Below are positions 11,419 through 23,700 of a stretch of DNA of 64,000 nt, in pieces. The DNA is from Fusarium oxysporum f. sp. lycopersici 4287. Lineage: Eukaryota > Ascomycota > Sordariomycetes > Hypocreales > Nectriaceae. The notes beneath the pieces are model-generated. The model was not told the DNA's origin. It saw only the letters and a list, made by a program, of their open reading frames with translations, and searched no databases. Both the position numbers and the translations under genes were made by a program. Location: contig NC_030989.1 in the NCBI RefSeq assembly GCF_000149955.1, positions 1,100,552 through 1,164,551 of the forward strand, written 5' to 3'. Each line of letters opens with the position of its first letter. Positions within the stretch are counted from its first letter, which is position 1.

Positions 11419-12291
11419 CTTTCGACGCTGATTGAATGGGAGTTGCGTCTTGGTCCAGTCAAATTATGAGCGTAGAAACTTGGACACGCGCCCGGAGTCA
11501 AATGAGCCAGGTGCCAAACTGCTTCATGACATGCCCCAGTTACGTGTAAGTCGTGTTCGCTGGATTTGGGCGAATTCTTTCAATTTTTTGGAAAAATGAA
11601 GTTGAGAGAGGGAAAGAAAATGCCTAAGAGAGAAAGCTTAGAGAAAGATAGAGAGCACTCTCAGCCTTTCCCCAGCCTCGTTGGGCCCATCGGGTTTTTG
11701 CGAACGCTTGTCATAAGTGTTGAATTAGTGGGTCGTTATGGGCTAGAGCCTGAAGCTCACTGAAGCTTTGCTCCCCCGTGGAGCAAGGAAGCTTCCATTT
11801 GGACTGGAAAAAAGGGTGCCTAAATAAATACATCAACTTATAGTAAAAAGCCCCTTTAATCTCTGGCTAACTTACCTAAAAACTTTAGTCACTTGATATT
11901 TATACAGCAGAATTTATACTTCCTCTAGGTATACAATAAGGTGAAAGCTATATTTAAATTCTACAGCAAATCCCCAGATAAAAAGGTCTTTATTCCACAA
12001 GTTTCGCTTCGAAACTCCCTTTGACGGTTAGTCACTTTATGCAAGGTACAAACTAAGCCGCTGTCTAATCATATTTATCACGGTAACATAAAAGATATAG
12101 CTTCAATTTTAATGCTTTTATTTTTGTTTCATTTAACCATTCGTAGACCATTCAATCATGAGTTTTGTGTTCTCCTCCTGCTGGATCCAAAATTAACATC
12201 TCCGTGACTAGGTAGGTAGGTGTCTGTATCTTATGTCCTGTACGTCCATTTCATGAACTCATATTTCTCTCCTACTTTTATACTTTTGAGC
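11419..12291. other. intergenic, AT-rich
   Basis: This 0.87 kb sits between the nucleoporin start and the 3' end of the P450 gene; both genes are on the minus strand. The stretch 11,820-12,200 is clearly AT-rich compared with the flanking genes. I see no gene or structured RNA. Confidence 0.5.
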
Positions 12292-14045
12292 TCACGCGTT
12301 GATATGCGCAGCCTTACGGAACTCAATCATAGGTCCGTTCTTAGCACTCGTAAATGTATCAACCAACTGCATCTCGCCTGGTCGGTGTCGACCCCATTCA
12401 TTCTTGGGGTTGCCCTCAGCAGGATCCACGATACCAATAGCCTTGCGCATATCATAAAGATACATAGTGCGGGCAAGTGTGTTTGTCATCTCAACATAGG
12501 CGAGACCCTTGCCGATACAGCCACGGGGCCCAATGCTAAAGGGGCAGAATGCACTGGCAGCCAGAGCAACCTCATCCTCGGTTGTTTTCTCGCCAGTGAG
12601 GGGGTTGAGAGCGCCAACGAGCCATCGCTCAGGAACGTACTCATATGGTGAAGGGTAGTAGGACTCGTTGTGGTGGATGGTATAATGGGGGACGCCGATA
12701 ACGGTGCCCTCGGGAATGGCACGGCCTTCAACGGTGATACCGCCGGAGAGAACCTCACGGGGAAGAATACCACCGACAGATGGAGAGAGACGCATGGCTT
12801 CATCGATACAGGCTCGGAGGTAGGTGCAAGATGCGAGAGTAGCGCCTTGGCAGATCTCCTCGACATCGTTGAACTTGCTTCGGATTTCTTCGGTGACTCG
12901 CTCGAGAGCGCGAGGGCATCGGACAAGGTAGAAGAGAGTGGCAGCCATCGCGGTCGATGTGGTGTCAGATCCAGCAATGATACTATTCAGTTGTTAGTTG
13001 GAGTGTTTCGAGGTCGTCTAGCGTCACTTACAGCAGGTTGGACTCGGACCAGAGCTCAGGAGTACTGAAGCCCTGGCCAGTCTCGGGATCGCGGGCCTTA
13101 AGAAGATAATAGAAGAAATCGCGGCGATCTGTCTCCTCGCCAAGCTTGGTGCGCTCTGCAAGTTGGCCCTTGCTGTAGCCCATGTAGCGAGCACGACCAG
13201 CAGCGAGTCCAGGGAAGAGGATCTTATCCAGGTTGAGTTTGTTCACGATGGGCATGGTTCCACACTATGAGAGTCAGTTTCATCTGTTGCCATATTGGAA
13301 GATGGCAGGTACACTTACGAGAAGGTGGCGGGTTGTAGCAGCTTCAACAAGCTCCAGGGCAAAGCGGTTAGTCGGGCTCTCAAGCATATGGAAAGCCTTG
13401 CCGAAGCACAAATCACCAAGAATATCCATGGCAAGGTAATTGCACCAGTCGCTCATCTTCCGGGGCTTGGTCCAGCCCTTGGTCTCTTCTCCGGAGCCCT
13501 CCAGCATACCAATCTGCTCGCAGAAAGTACGGACGTTACCCAAGATGTATCGCTGCATCTCCTTCATAGCACTCTCGGAGAAGGCCTGAGACATGACACG
13601 GCGCTTGCGGGCATGGACCTCCTTGTCGCGCGTGTTGTGCGTGTTGGCGGTAGGGTGGACAAAGGCATTGTAGAATTCGGCCTTGCGGACGTTTGTGCGG
13701 AAGCCGTAGATCTCCTTGAGGGCCTTGTTGGAGTTGAAGCAAAGCGAGTTGGGGCCGAAGCGGACAACTGGGCCGTATTTTTGGTGCATGCGCCAGAACT
13801 CGAGCTGCCTGTCGCCCTTCCAGGCGTGGTAGAGCTGGTATCCATCTGTGATCTTGGCGAGGAATGGGCCTGGGTATTTGGCTAGAGGGTGAAAGAAGAC
13901 TCGGTAAACAACAATGCCGAAGCCCTGGTCACATATGAGTTTCTGATTATCGTAGAAGCTGTAGGCAGTGTTGACTTACATAGAGAGCTAGTCCTCCTAC
14001 CAACAACCCCAAGTAAACCAGCAGATGTGTCAAGTTGAACGTCAT
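12292..14045 (-). CDS. cytochrome P450 monooxygenase
   Basis: Four exons (14045-13980, 13924-13319, 13264-13032, 12982-12292) join in phase to 531 aa. An N-terminal membrane anchor is encoded by exon 1 (22 codons). A proline-rich hinge 'HPLAKYPGP' follows. Further landmarks are the I-helix oxygen-binding motif 'AGSDTTS', the K-helix ExxR as 'EAMR', a 'PERW' motif, and the heme loop 'FSIGPRGCIGKG' with its thiolate Cys. This is a complete, catalytically competent ER-type P450. It resembles the fungal benzoate-4-monooxygenase/trichothecene-hydroxylase superfamily broadly, but I cannot assign a CYP family or substrate. No polyketide synthase, terpene cyclase or other biosynthetic gene lies nearby, so it seems to stand alone. 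Confidence 0.9.
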
Positions 14046-15748
14046 CTTGTTTGTCTCACACACAGAAAGGGTGACTCTCTAAGAAGCTGTGAGAATAAGA
14101 GGTAGATAACAGATCAAGAGAGACGGAAGCCCCGGAGGAGTTATATACGTCTTATCAAGGCACAAAGCGATACACCTCCATACCTACACGACGACTGTAG
14201 CCCCATGACCACCCTCTTTTCTATCTAGCCCATCATGCCCGCCCACTTCTCATGTTTCGCTGACTTCTTCCATCCCTGGTCTGGGTCTAGGCGAGGCGCT
14301 CATAGTCGGCTGGCGGCGGCACACAAAGCTTGTCAATAATCACAAACTTGTTGGAGGTGGAGGGGTGAGCCATGAAGTCTTCAAGCGGCTAAGTTCGGAT
14401 TGGAAATGACGGAACAGTATTGGATCGCGGAGAATTGAGAGATTGTGGGGGAGCTTTTTAGATTGTGGGGTTTTAAGTTTGCCATTTGGGGAATTGTTAT
14501 TATTTCGATCCATGATTGCATCCAGCTTCGATGACTCCTAGTTACGAGGGGCATGAACTCGGAATTTTACTCTTTGATGTTGGCATCTTTCTTATAGTAG
14601 TAGTTATCCGTCTAATGTTCAGATCTACTATATAAATCCCGTTATCTCCCACTCGTGAAATAACTATCATAGTGGTGCAATACATCGTTGGCTCACAACA
14701 ATGCTCAGACGTTGTTCCTAGTCCAGCCTCCTCACCTCCAAAGGTCACCTGCCATTTCAAACTTTCCCTTAAAAGCACAGTCAGCCGCCAATCGGTTGTC
14801 CACGTCAAGTCAAGGTCTTTATGCCGTCATGAATAATGTGTAAAATACGAATGATTGTCGACCCCCTCGGTCTTTGCTCCAACTCGGCACTCACCATACA
14901 TGCGGCTCTGGTCCGTCCTGCGGAATCACACAAATACTCTTTTTCCTTGGTCATACCTGGCGCAGCAGCGGGCGACAGGGGCTTGTAAACCTCACATGCC
15001 CGACGATGACCGCGGCGTTGTGGAGTTTCGGCGGTCCGAGTGGGGACGGAGATATTTCTTTGCGGGGTGGGCACGGAAATCTGCAGTTTTCGTCTGTGTA
15101 CATACACAATGCAAGCTCGACAACGGTTCTTTTGCAGAAATACATTCAGGAATGGATACGATAGGGTAATTCTTTTTTTGGACCTTGTTGGTCAGCGGCT
15201 GACCGATTTCGTGGTAAGTCTGCCTCAAGCCACTTGAGGTTCATTGTAACTCTGTTATCTCGCAGGAACACAAGCTTTACATGGGTTGTGGAGGTTTGTG
15301 TAGAAGGATAACAAACATTATCGAGGCAATGTCAAACTAAAATGCCACGCGTTGACTCCGCAAGCAGTGCATACACTCATGGTTAGGTACATAGTACACA
15401 GTTACCTACAAATGCATCTTATATACATAGATAACACCACATAAATCACCTGCTCCTTGAATGAATGGTGAATACCCTAGAGCACCGGCCTCAAGACATG
15501 AGCATTTTCAACAGGGAATTTTTTGCTGCGTCTTCGGATCACTATCATACAGCCAACATACATACAACAAAGAGTATATATTGCGTGCACTAGAATTAAG
15601 CACATGAACGTCGCCGCCATACATCATTCATAATCCATATCTTCCCTATCCCATTAACTCCTCCCATTAATATGAATAGCATATACGGCATCGAGGTGCA
15701 CCTTTGTCGTATTGCTCAAACCCTTAAACAGCGTAATGTACAGCCTAT
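14046..15748. other. intergenic, 1.7 kb
   Basis: The P450 promoter occupies the left part. The right part, ~15,240-15,740, is AT-rich with repeated TACATA-like steps and leads into the 3' end of CWH43. Several overlapping 60-100 codon ORFs at 14,800-15,240 occur on both strands with no recognisable motif, so I do not call a gene. Confidence 0.45.
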
Positions 15749-18700
15749 CTAGTTGAAATACCTGGGCTCGTTGAACACATGGTATCTGTGCTCTCGCACG
15801 CCATCACCTCGGAACATTGCGGGGAATCTCCAACCCTCAGGGACCTCCTCCTCCTTAACTCGGCGATTGCGCTCCTTATCTGGCTGGGCATCCAGTTTCT
15901 CGATCTCCTCTTTGGACTCAGGGATCTTGAACTTGGCAACCTGTAGTTCCGTATCGGTAATCGAGCTGCGACTCACGCGCGCGTATCCCACACGTTTGAG
16001 TCTCTTGAAAAGGATGTATTCGCACCATCGGTCCCAATCTGACGGATCTACATCTTTCATACCCGACTTCTCGCTCACATAAGTGTTGTAGTTACCCTCC
16101 TTTGGTTTTGTGACCAGATAGCTAAGTAAGAATGCCGGCCGAGGGGTCGAGCCCATGAGGTCAGCGAGATAAAGTGACTGCAGGCGTCGGTCTTCAGGAT
16201 CCTCTTCTTGCCCGGAATGGAAGACAAATACATCGACGAGCTGACCATAGACATCCAGCGTCGCATGGATAGCAGGAGCCAGTTCACCGACAGGACTAGG
16301 TAGAAGGTGATGCGTCGAGTTGAGGATGGGAAACTTCGACAGAAGAGCGGCACCCCATGTATGCTTATTGGGGCCAGGACCGTAGTCGACATACATGCCG
16401 AGATCCTCAGCAAGGAACTGCGTAGCATCACGGTTACCCATGATGATACGCTGGTTGTCGGACTCAAGAAGACCGATGACATCAATTTCCAATTCCTTAA
16501 TGAGATCTCGCATACGGTACTCTGATGCCCACATATCGTTGTCAAACGAAAAGTGGATCGTCCAAATACCTGCAGTGAGGATACGGTCATCAGCATGATA
16601 AGGCTGATAGTTATTACTAGGGAACCGCTGGAAGGCCGAGATCAAGAAGAAAACATTGATCAAGATGGTCGCAACGCCAAAATACTTCCTTTGCTGGGTT
16701 GGCACAGACCGCTTCGAAGGTTGCCGTTGATGACCTGAGGCGTTGATGCCATACACGCCAGCACCAATGCAGGTCATCATCGTGTACATGATCCAGTCAG
16801 TGTGCTCACGGACGAGTTGGCCACCTGGAACAAAGGCATATGCCACAACCCAAACGTGGAAGAGTACCAAGAAGTTGTAGATGAGGAAACCGTTGCCAAA
16901 AGTTGTCGTAGGATTTGTCTTGGCTGCATGGGTCAAAATGGGCACAGAATATGCCATCAAGTAGGTGGCAAGCGTTAGAGCGCCGTAGTAACCGGACCAA
17001 TGGCTGAAGAAAGTCAAAAACATAGCACCAACGGTACCAATGATATAGACCCCCCAGCTGCTTGCAAGCCTAGGCTGCCAGACTCCGCCGAACAGACCCA
17101 GCGACATAGCAAGAACAGTGAGCCAGCCGTGTGTAGAGAAGTATGGGCCACGAATGGGATAACCCTCCCATCCCCAGAGGATCATGGTGCTGGTATCAGA
17201 GAGCAAAGAGTGGAGGCCAAAGAACAACCCAGCAAGACCGAGTGACGAAAGGAAACTCGAGCTACTCTTGGCAGGCCGCGGAGCCAAACCGGCAGCGAGG
17301 GGTGCTCGTCTGGTGAAGCGGAGGGCGGCTAGAACACCCAGCACAAGACCAGTGTTGTTCCACCCGCCATTCGCAGCATGCATAATAGGCCAAATAGGGT
17401 TATTTGTCCACCACGCAAACTTGGCAGTAGATGAAAGAATAAGACCAATCATCCAACCCATGATCTTGGATTCAAGGCGGCCCTCGTGAACTGACTCTGC
17501 AAAAAGAGTACCGGCCCACCCCAAGCACGACATAAAAACGCCAAATCCAACCGTAAACAGGCGATAACTGGGTTCCTCAACCAGATAGGCTGCGATGCCC
17601 GCGAGAGACAGAAGGTGTACTGCGCGCAAGTTGTTCACCACAAGAGACCGAGCTGAACGGCTAGCCAGAATGAAGGGCGAAATCGTTGTCATGACCAAAA
17701 CTTCGTATCCTGAAATGCCCATGTACCAAAGCGGGAAGTCTGATATTGAGTTAGGCTCACACAGGTCTCAATCAACAATCCAGATTGACTTACACCACAC
17801 TACAAGCCCCAGACTAGTCAGAATAGTCCAGAAAACATACTAAGATGGGTCAGCAAATCGTCGTTCCCGCCCAACACAGAAAGCTTACTCCATGATAGAC
17901 TTCAGCGGCAATATCAAGTGCCTCGGGCCAACTGAAGCGAACAGCAAAAACACCGCCTGTTGCCTTTTCCTTTCTAAGGACTTGGTTAATGACAATCTTC
18001 TCCTCACGCTAATTCTGTACTTACTCCTTTTCCAGGACGGCGGATGGGATAGACGACAGGTTCTCACTGCAAAAGACTTAGACCATGGCCTGCAAACATG
18101 TATATTTCGCAAACGGCTGTTCTGGAAGCCAAAGACTATCTGGGAAGCCATTGAACGTACCCCTTGCTCGCACCCTTGATATCTCTAACCTCAATAGCGA
18201 AGGTACTGAAATCGAGAGCCGTCACGGCGTCGAAGGCCACATCAAGGATGATCAAAGACCACTCGAAGAAGGCGTAAGTCGTGTAAGCTGGTTTATAGTG
18301 TTAGTGAGCCAAATTTCAATGGCGTTGAACCATTGTCTTACCTCCAGCGACACGATGCACCTTGTGCTGAATGAAGAAGTAGATCAGTGGCACAAGAGTG
18401 CCGAAAAAGGCAGATGCCAAGTATTTGCGATATTTGATGGCCTGAGAATTGGCGGGGCTGAGTGCGATACAGCCAGTCGTCCACGGAAGCGTCGCAACAA
18501 TGTAGGAAATCATGAGAATATCATGCCAATCGTGATCGTCTGTAGATGTAATGTATGTCCAGCCGCCACAGGTTAGAGTTCGAAGTAGGCCCATAACAGC
18601 AACGAACGTAGGCAGCTTCTGGCCGGGCTTTCGCGTGAGGAGATACCATAAACCGACAAGGGCAAACCGAGGACCTGGGAGCTATCAGTACAATGCGGAT

Positions 18701-19061
18701 ATGGTCCAATTCGATCGATTATGCTGTACCGGATGTGATGGCAATGAAAATCATGAAGAACGATCGCTCGGGGTACCGATCGCCAATCGTCGCTGAGACT
18801 GAGGGGAACCATTCTTGCGGATAACCGTAGAACTCATTCTGTACGATCTTGTGATAGTGTAGGTAAACACCAATAACCAATGCACTAAAGAAAGCAGCTA
18901 GAACACCATGAATCAGCGTCTCGGTCATCCAAGTTGCATATCTACAACAGAGGAGGATGCAACAACATACTATACGCGACAGCAGTATGCGCCCAACTGA
19001 CCAAACTTCCATTGAAGCTTAGGACAACGCCTGTATCTTTGTCCTTGTATTTTGAAGCCAT
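15749..19061 (-). CDS. CWH43: Cwh43-type GPI-anchor lipid remodelling protein
   Basis: Eight exons are inferred: 19061-18971, 18897-18730, 18674-18342, 18287-18161, 18066-18025, 17973-17889, 17839-17794 and 17739-15749. They encode 960 aa, close to the yeast protein's length. The N-terminal third is a PGAP2/FRAG1-like multi-pass region. It contains the '[18 protein letters not shown]' block and '[13 protein letters not shown]'. The middle is a second multi-pass segment. The C-terminal ~300 residues form an endonuclease/exonuclease/phosphatase-like lumenal domain. In yeast the protein replaces diacylglycerol with ceramide on GPI anchors in the ER. Exon 5 is only 42 nt with strong splice sites on both sides. 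The gene is divergent from UTP6 (488 bp). Confidence 0.88.
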
Positions 19062-19548
19062 TTCGAAGGAGATAAGGACTGAACAAACTCTCTAAAATCC
19101 CATCCGGGCGATCCGGGAACCAAGAGTCAAAATCTCAGAACGAGCGACGAGAGAAAACGATCATGCAAGTGGTGAGATTCACTCTCGGACGAGACAAACA
19201 GACCTCGGAGCTTTGACGTTACCTCCACCGCGACGTAATACTTGGAAGTGTAATTGCTAAGTGGAGACGGACCGGGGCAGGGGACACTCGGAAATCGATA
19301 TTATTTTTTGACACTGGCCCGCGCGCTCCTGAAGCGAATCAAAGGCCAGGGACTCCAAGCGAGAAATAAACAGCCTAACGTTAGACGGCGATTTCCATTT
19401 TGGCTCCCGTCGTCGCGACCACCACGAGGCTGAAGAGTGCCCCGCTAAAAAAGTTATTGATCTGCCAGCCTTGCCGGCAAAAAAACTTCCTAAATTTGCT
19501 GTCTACCTTCTGAACCACACTAATACCTCTTGGTCGCACAAACGCAAG
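19062..19548. promoter_or_regulatory. bidirectional promoter region, CWH43 / UTP6
   Basis: The two ATG codons face away from each other with 487 bp between them, so both promoters must lie here unless they overlap the genes. I see no obvious TATA box; several GC-rich blocks and CG steps occur. Confidence 0.6.
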
Positions 19549-20793
19549 ATGGCTGGCGTCGCTGATAAGGCGAGATTCTATCTCGAACGCGCTGTACCGC
19601 AGCTGCGAGAATGGGAGGAGAAAGAAATATTTTCAAAGGTAATTGCGTTCTAACTTTGCTAGAGAACATTGTCATCTAACCCATCATTTTCGTAGGATGA
19701 GATTCGCACAATCGTCCAAAAGCGCAACGATTACGAGCACAGAGTTCTCTCACCTGGGAATAAGCCATCGGATTGGTCTTCGTACGCGCAATGGGAGCAG
19801 TCCCTTGAGTCCCTCCGCAGCAAACGCTGCAAGCGTCTCAAAATCCGACACCTCCAGTCTGCCCATGCTGGCCAGGGCCGTACGCTTGCGATTTACGAGC
19901 GAGGTGTCAATCGACATCCAGGAAGCAGTGCGCTGTGGAGGGAATATCTTTCATATACGTCCAGCGTCAAAGCATCCAAGCGCTGGCGCAAAACCATGAC
20001 CAATGCTCTACGCATGATGCCTACAGACCCTGAGCTGTGGGCAATGGCAGGTCGAAGGTCAGCGAAGAATGGCGACATGGCTGCCGCGCGTGGGTTTTTC
20101 ATGCGAGGTTGCCGCTTCTGCACGACGAATGAAAAACTCTGGGTTGAATATGCGCGAACGGAGATGGAATGGCTTGAAAAGGTTGATAAGCGCAAGGCGG
20201 TCGCAAAGCCCGGCCAGGATGTTCTCCGGCCTGATCGTGAGGAGGATGGCGACGAGCTGCGACTTGTGGATAGTGATGATGATGAGGACGACGATGATCT
20301 TCCCGAGCCATCCAACGCCCAGGCCAAGGTTATTGACAAGCAGACGGCTCAGCATTTGAAATCAAACCCTGCCATGGATGGCGCTATCCCTATGGCTATC
20401 TTCGATATCTCAAAGAAGCAGGCCTTCTTCAGCGCCAACACTGCAGAGGCATTCTTTGACCTCTTCGTGTCTTTCACACATGTCCCTGCTCAGCCTAGGA
20501 TATCACAGCATGTTCTGGATGCCCTTGATCAGGAGTATCCCAACCACCCAGCCACATGCAACGTCCACATTCGCCAACCTATTATGGGCGTGAACCCACA
20601 GACAGCAGAGTTTCCCAAGAACCTCAGAGAGGTACTGTCACGCTTGAACCGGTACCTGGAAGCCACAACAGATCGCACGGAATTACAGAAGAAGACCGTC
20701 GCATGGATAGATGGGTATCTTGCGCTGGATGTTTTGGATGAGGGTATTCGGGCAGTTTTGGAACATACCAAAAAGAAGATGGAGTCCATTTAA
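19549..20793 (+). CDS. UTP6: U3 small nucleolar RNA-associated protein 6 (Utp6)
   Basis: There are two exons, 19549-19638 and 19696-20793, with an intron GTAATT...CGTAG of 57 nt. The product is 395 aa. The N-terminus ('VPQLREWEEKEIFSK') and the following half-a-TPR (HAT) repeats are typical of Utp6, a component of the U3 processome (UtpB) needed for early 18S rRNA processing in the nucleolus. An acidic insert lies around residues 215-225. The second exon has no in-frame ATG until base 19996, so reading it alone would miss the first 100 residues of this exon. Confidence 0.87.
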
Positions 20794-23700
20794 ATGGGTA
20801 TAAATAGAGCTAATTATCATTTCTTCAGTTACCTTTTAAATGCTATGGTCAGGATTTGAAGGTGCTACACTTGTACTATGTGGTTACGCTAGAAATCAAC
20901 ATGATACATGCACCTTGTTCCTGTTGCATTGGCGGCAAATCTTAATCGTGGATACCATACCGATAGTCAGAAAAAGGAGGAAAAAGACAACAGGTAAAGA
21001 GACAGATATCGTGATGGCGGCTATAATTACTGGAAGAAGCACTTTTTTCTCTTCTTCTTTTTTTAATTTTTTTTTAATAAACACAGTCCTGGATTATAAA
21101 ATGTAGATTGCATAATCGATATTTGAGATCCTCCGTCTTGTGAGGCTAAGGTAGGGAGAGCTGAACTTCTAAGAACTTAAAGCCCTAAGTGACAATTATT
21201 TAGATGGTATTACTAGGTCTGTAGAATAAACAATGATGAAATTAGCAGGCTGTTCAATAACATCATTTTCTTACCCTACCTACCTAGGCTAAGGTCCGAA
21301 GTCTCTAATATCCAGAGGCCAGGAGAGACTGGGGATCGCTTTGTGGTGGTTGCAAGGCCCCGGCCCGATATTAGGGTGACCCAGCGTTTTGGGATCATCC
21401 CGTCAAGGAGGAAGCCGTTGTGGGGCTACATAGCAACTATAGGGAAACGAAGAGCTGAAATGAGCAAGTCAAAGAGGTGGCAAGCTAAATGAGACTGAGC
21501 AGCTTTTATCGGGAATCACTTCGGTAGCAACAAGAACAGTGCATTCAGTCGATGTAATTTCAGAGTCAAAATTGATATGCGGGAAGCATCGCATCCACCA
21601 ACAGATGTCGTTTCCTGAAGAGGGCTCCATGCCACGCGATTGTTGGTCCCGCAAGCGACTGGAGCCGTCTATTGATGGCATCATGCATCATGTAACTTGT
21701 ATATGCATGGGGAAGCCAGAACGGCATCTGGGCCGTTTTATATGCAGGCTTCTGTACGCTGCCTAGTACCTCCTGACCGTCCAGCCGTGACACGGTCCCA
21801 AGCTCCAGGGCTGATGTGATGCTTGTTCGGAGGTGACCCAGAGTAATGATCGTTTCTCTTTTTTGGCGAGTTTTACGTTCAATCCTCAGGACCTGCTGGG
21901 ATTGGGCCTGTCTTATTTATCAATTATACGTGATGCGTTTTTTTCCCAAAGTCTCAGGGCGTCAATGGCTCAAAGGCTAATGAACGGCAATTACATGTCG
22001 ATCATGTTGGGTAGAAGGTCTTTTGCCTTTTGGGGCGAGACAGATCTGCAACCATCACAGATGGTTGGCCCAGCCCTGTTCATGGATTGCCTACCCTCAC
22101 GTCCACTTCCACCCACGAATGGCTTTGCTGACCAGCCAGCAAAAGACACCTTTCACGAGAGATAATGTGAGTAATCCGAGGCAGAATTGACTTCCTGTAA
22201 CCTGCAGCACGACAAACTATTCGCCACCGACCCCGTTCTCCATCAATGTGGGGAGTTCACGACAGGGGAAGAAGAGCGACCGAGAAGCACATGGCATGTA
22301 GGGCGACTGGATAAGGCGCAGTTCACGGCTAGGAAATGAGGGGACTTAAGAAACCGATTTCAGGAGGGATTGGGAGGGGAAAAGAGGGGAAGATTAAGCC
22401 TTTTTCTATGATAGCGAGACCGCTTCTTTGCAATTCATACTTGGTGAGGCAAAGTCAGTTCATCCTCCAATCTTTGTTACAGTCTGAGGTGGAGGATCCA
22501 TGAGCCTATATGGACGTGTTCAGTCATCACCAGCAGAATTCAACAAACCTAAGAACCACCCACGAAAGCATAATTGAAAGATTCTGCCAGAGTAACAATC
22601 GTTGATCGAAACTGATTACTGTTATTAGGGCCGTGGCACAAGCAGGCCCTGCCAAGTCAGTCGCCCACCTCAAAACAGCGCGTGGGTGATCTGGAATCGT
22701 ACCGTACAGTACAGTGCGCAAGCGACCCTATGTGAGTGGGTGGTCGGATCGTGAGTGAGAAATGAGAGGATCAGAGGTTGGAAAACAATAGGAGACCTGG
22801 AGAAACAACGAAGGGAAACGAAGCAGCATGTATTCCCTCAGAGCCTAGCCCATGACCCGTATCGATATATCTTTTTCTAGATGAAACCTCATCAGTCAAC
22901 TTCTCGTGGTTTCGCTGGTCAGACTCAATCCTTGGTCCCATCTTGAAGATGAACGGCAGACATGCGCCACTCAGGAACCACGGCTTGACCAGATAAGTGT
23001 GTGAATAAGAATCTGAGAACAAATGAATTAAGATACAGATTGACAATAACTTTGAATAGGAGCAACAAAATTGGAGCATATTTGAGCGGAGAAAATTTCG
23101 TTAATCAAAGCCCCCGAAGTGAGAGCTCAAGTGAGGTCGCAAGCCCAGGCACAGCACAGGCTGGTCGTTGGCGGTACGGAGAAAGGCAAGGCAAGGTAAG
23201 GTATTTCACATAACTACCCCCCTTCCCCCGTTCCTTCTTGCTGCCCATTTCCCGCCTGTTTTCCCCTCTCAAACCTTTTTTACCTCTTATTCTTGACTGC
23301 TTCACTTATGAAACCTCTCTTTTCGACGTGTGTTGCTGTCGTACGCACGCCTGTCTTTTGGCCTGCTCACTTATACAGACGCGGAGCCATCTCCAAATTG
23401 TCGGGTGGTTTTCAGGGCACCCCGAGCCGCTGGGCTGGGTTGTAAGTGGGATGGCAGTTCACTCGATTGCAAATCCATTTTTGACACGACACGCTCACAA
23501 AGCCAGCGAAAACAAGCATGATTTGACCAAACAAACGACAAACAAATGGATTTCACGAAAATCGCGACAGCCTTCACCGGCACCTCAAAGACAGCCCAGA
23601 ACGAACTTGAGACGGCGCTGGCTGTTCTGGCCATGACGGCCTGCCTGACAAGGATCCATCCACTGGCATCCACTCGGGAAGCGCCAGTGGTGGGTGGACA

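Noticed and set aside
12292..14045. P450 as part of a secondary-metabolite cluster
   Set aside because: Neighbours are a nucleoporin and CWH43; no backbone enzyme, transporter or cluster regulator is near.
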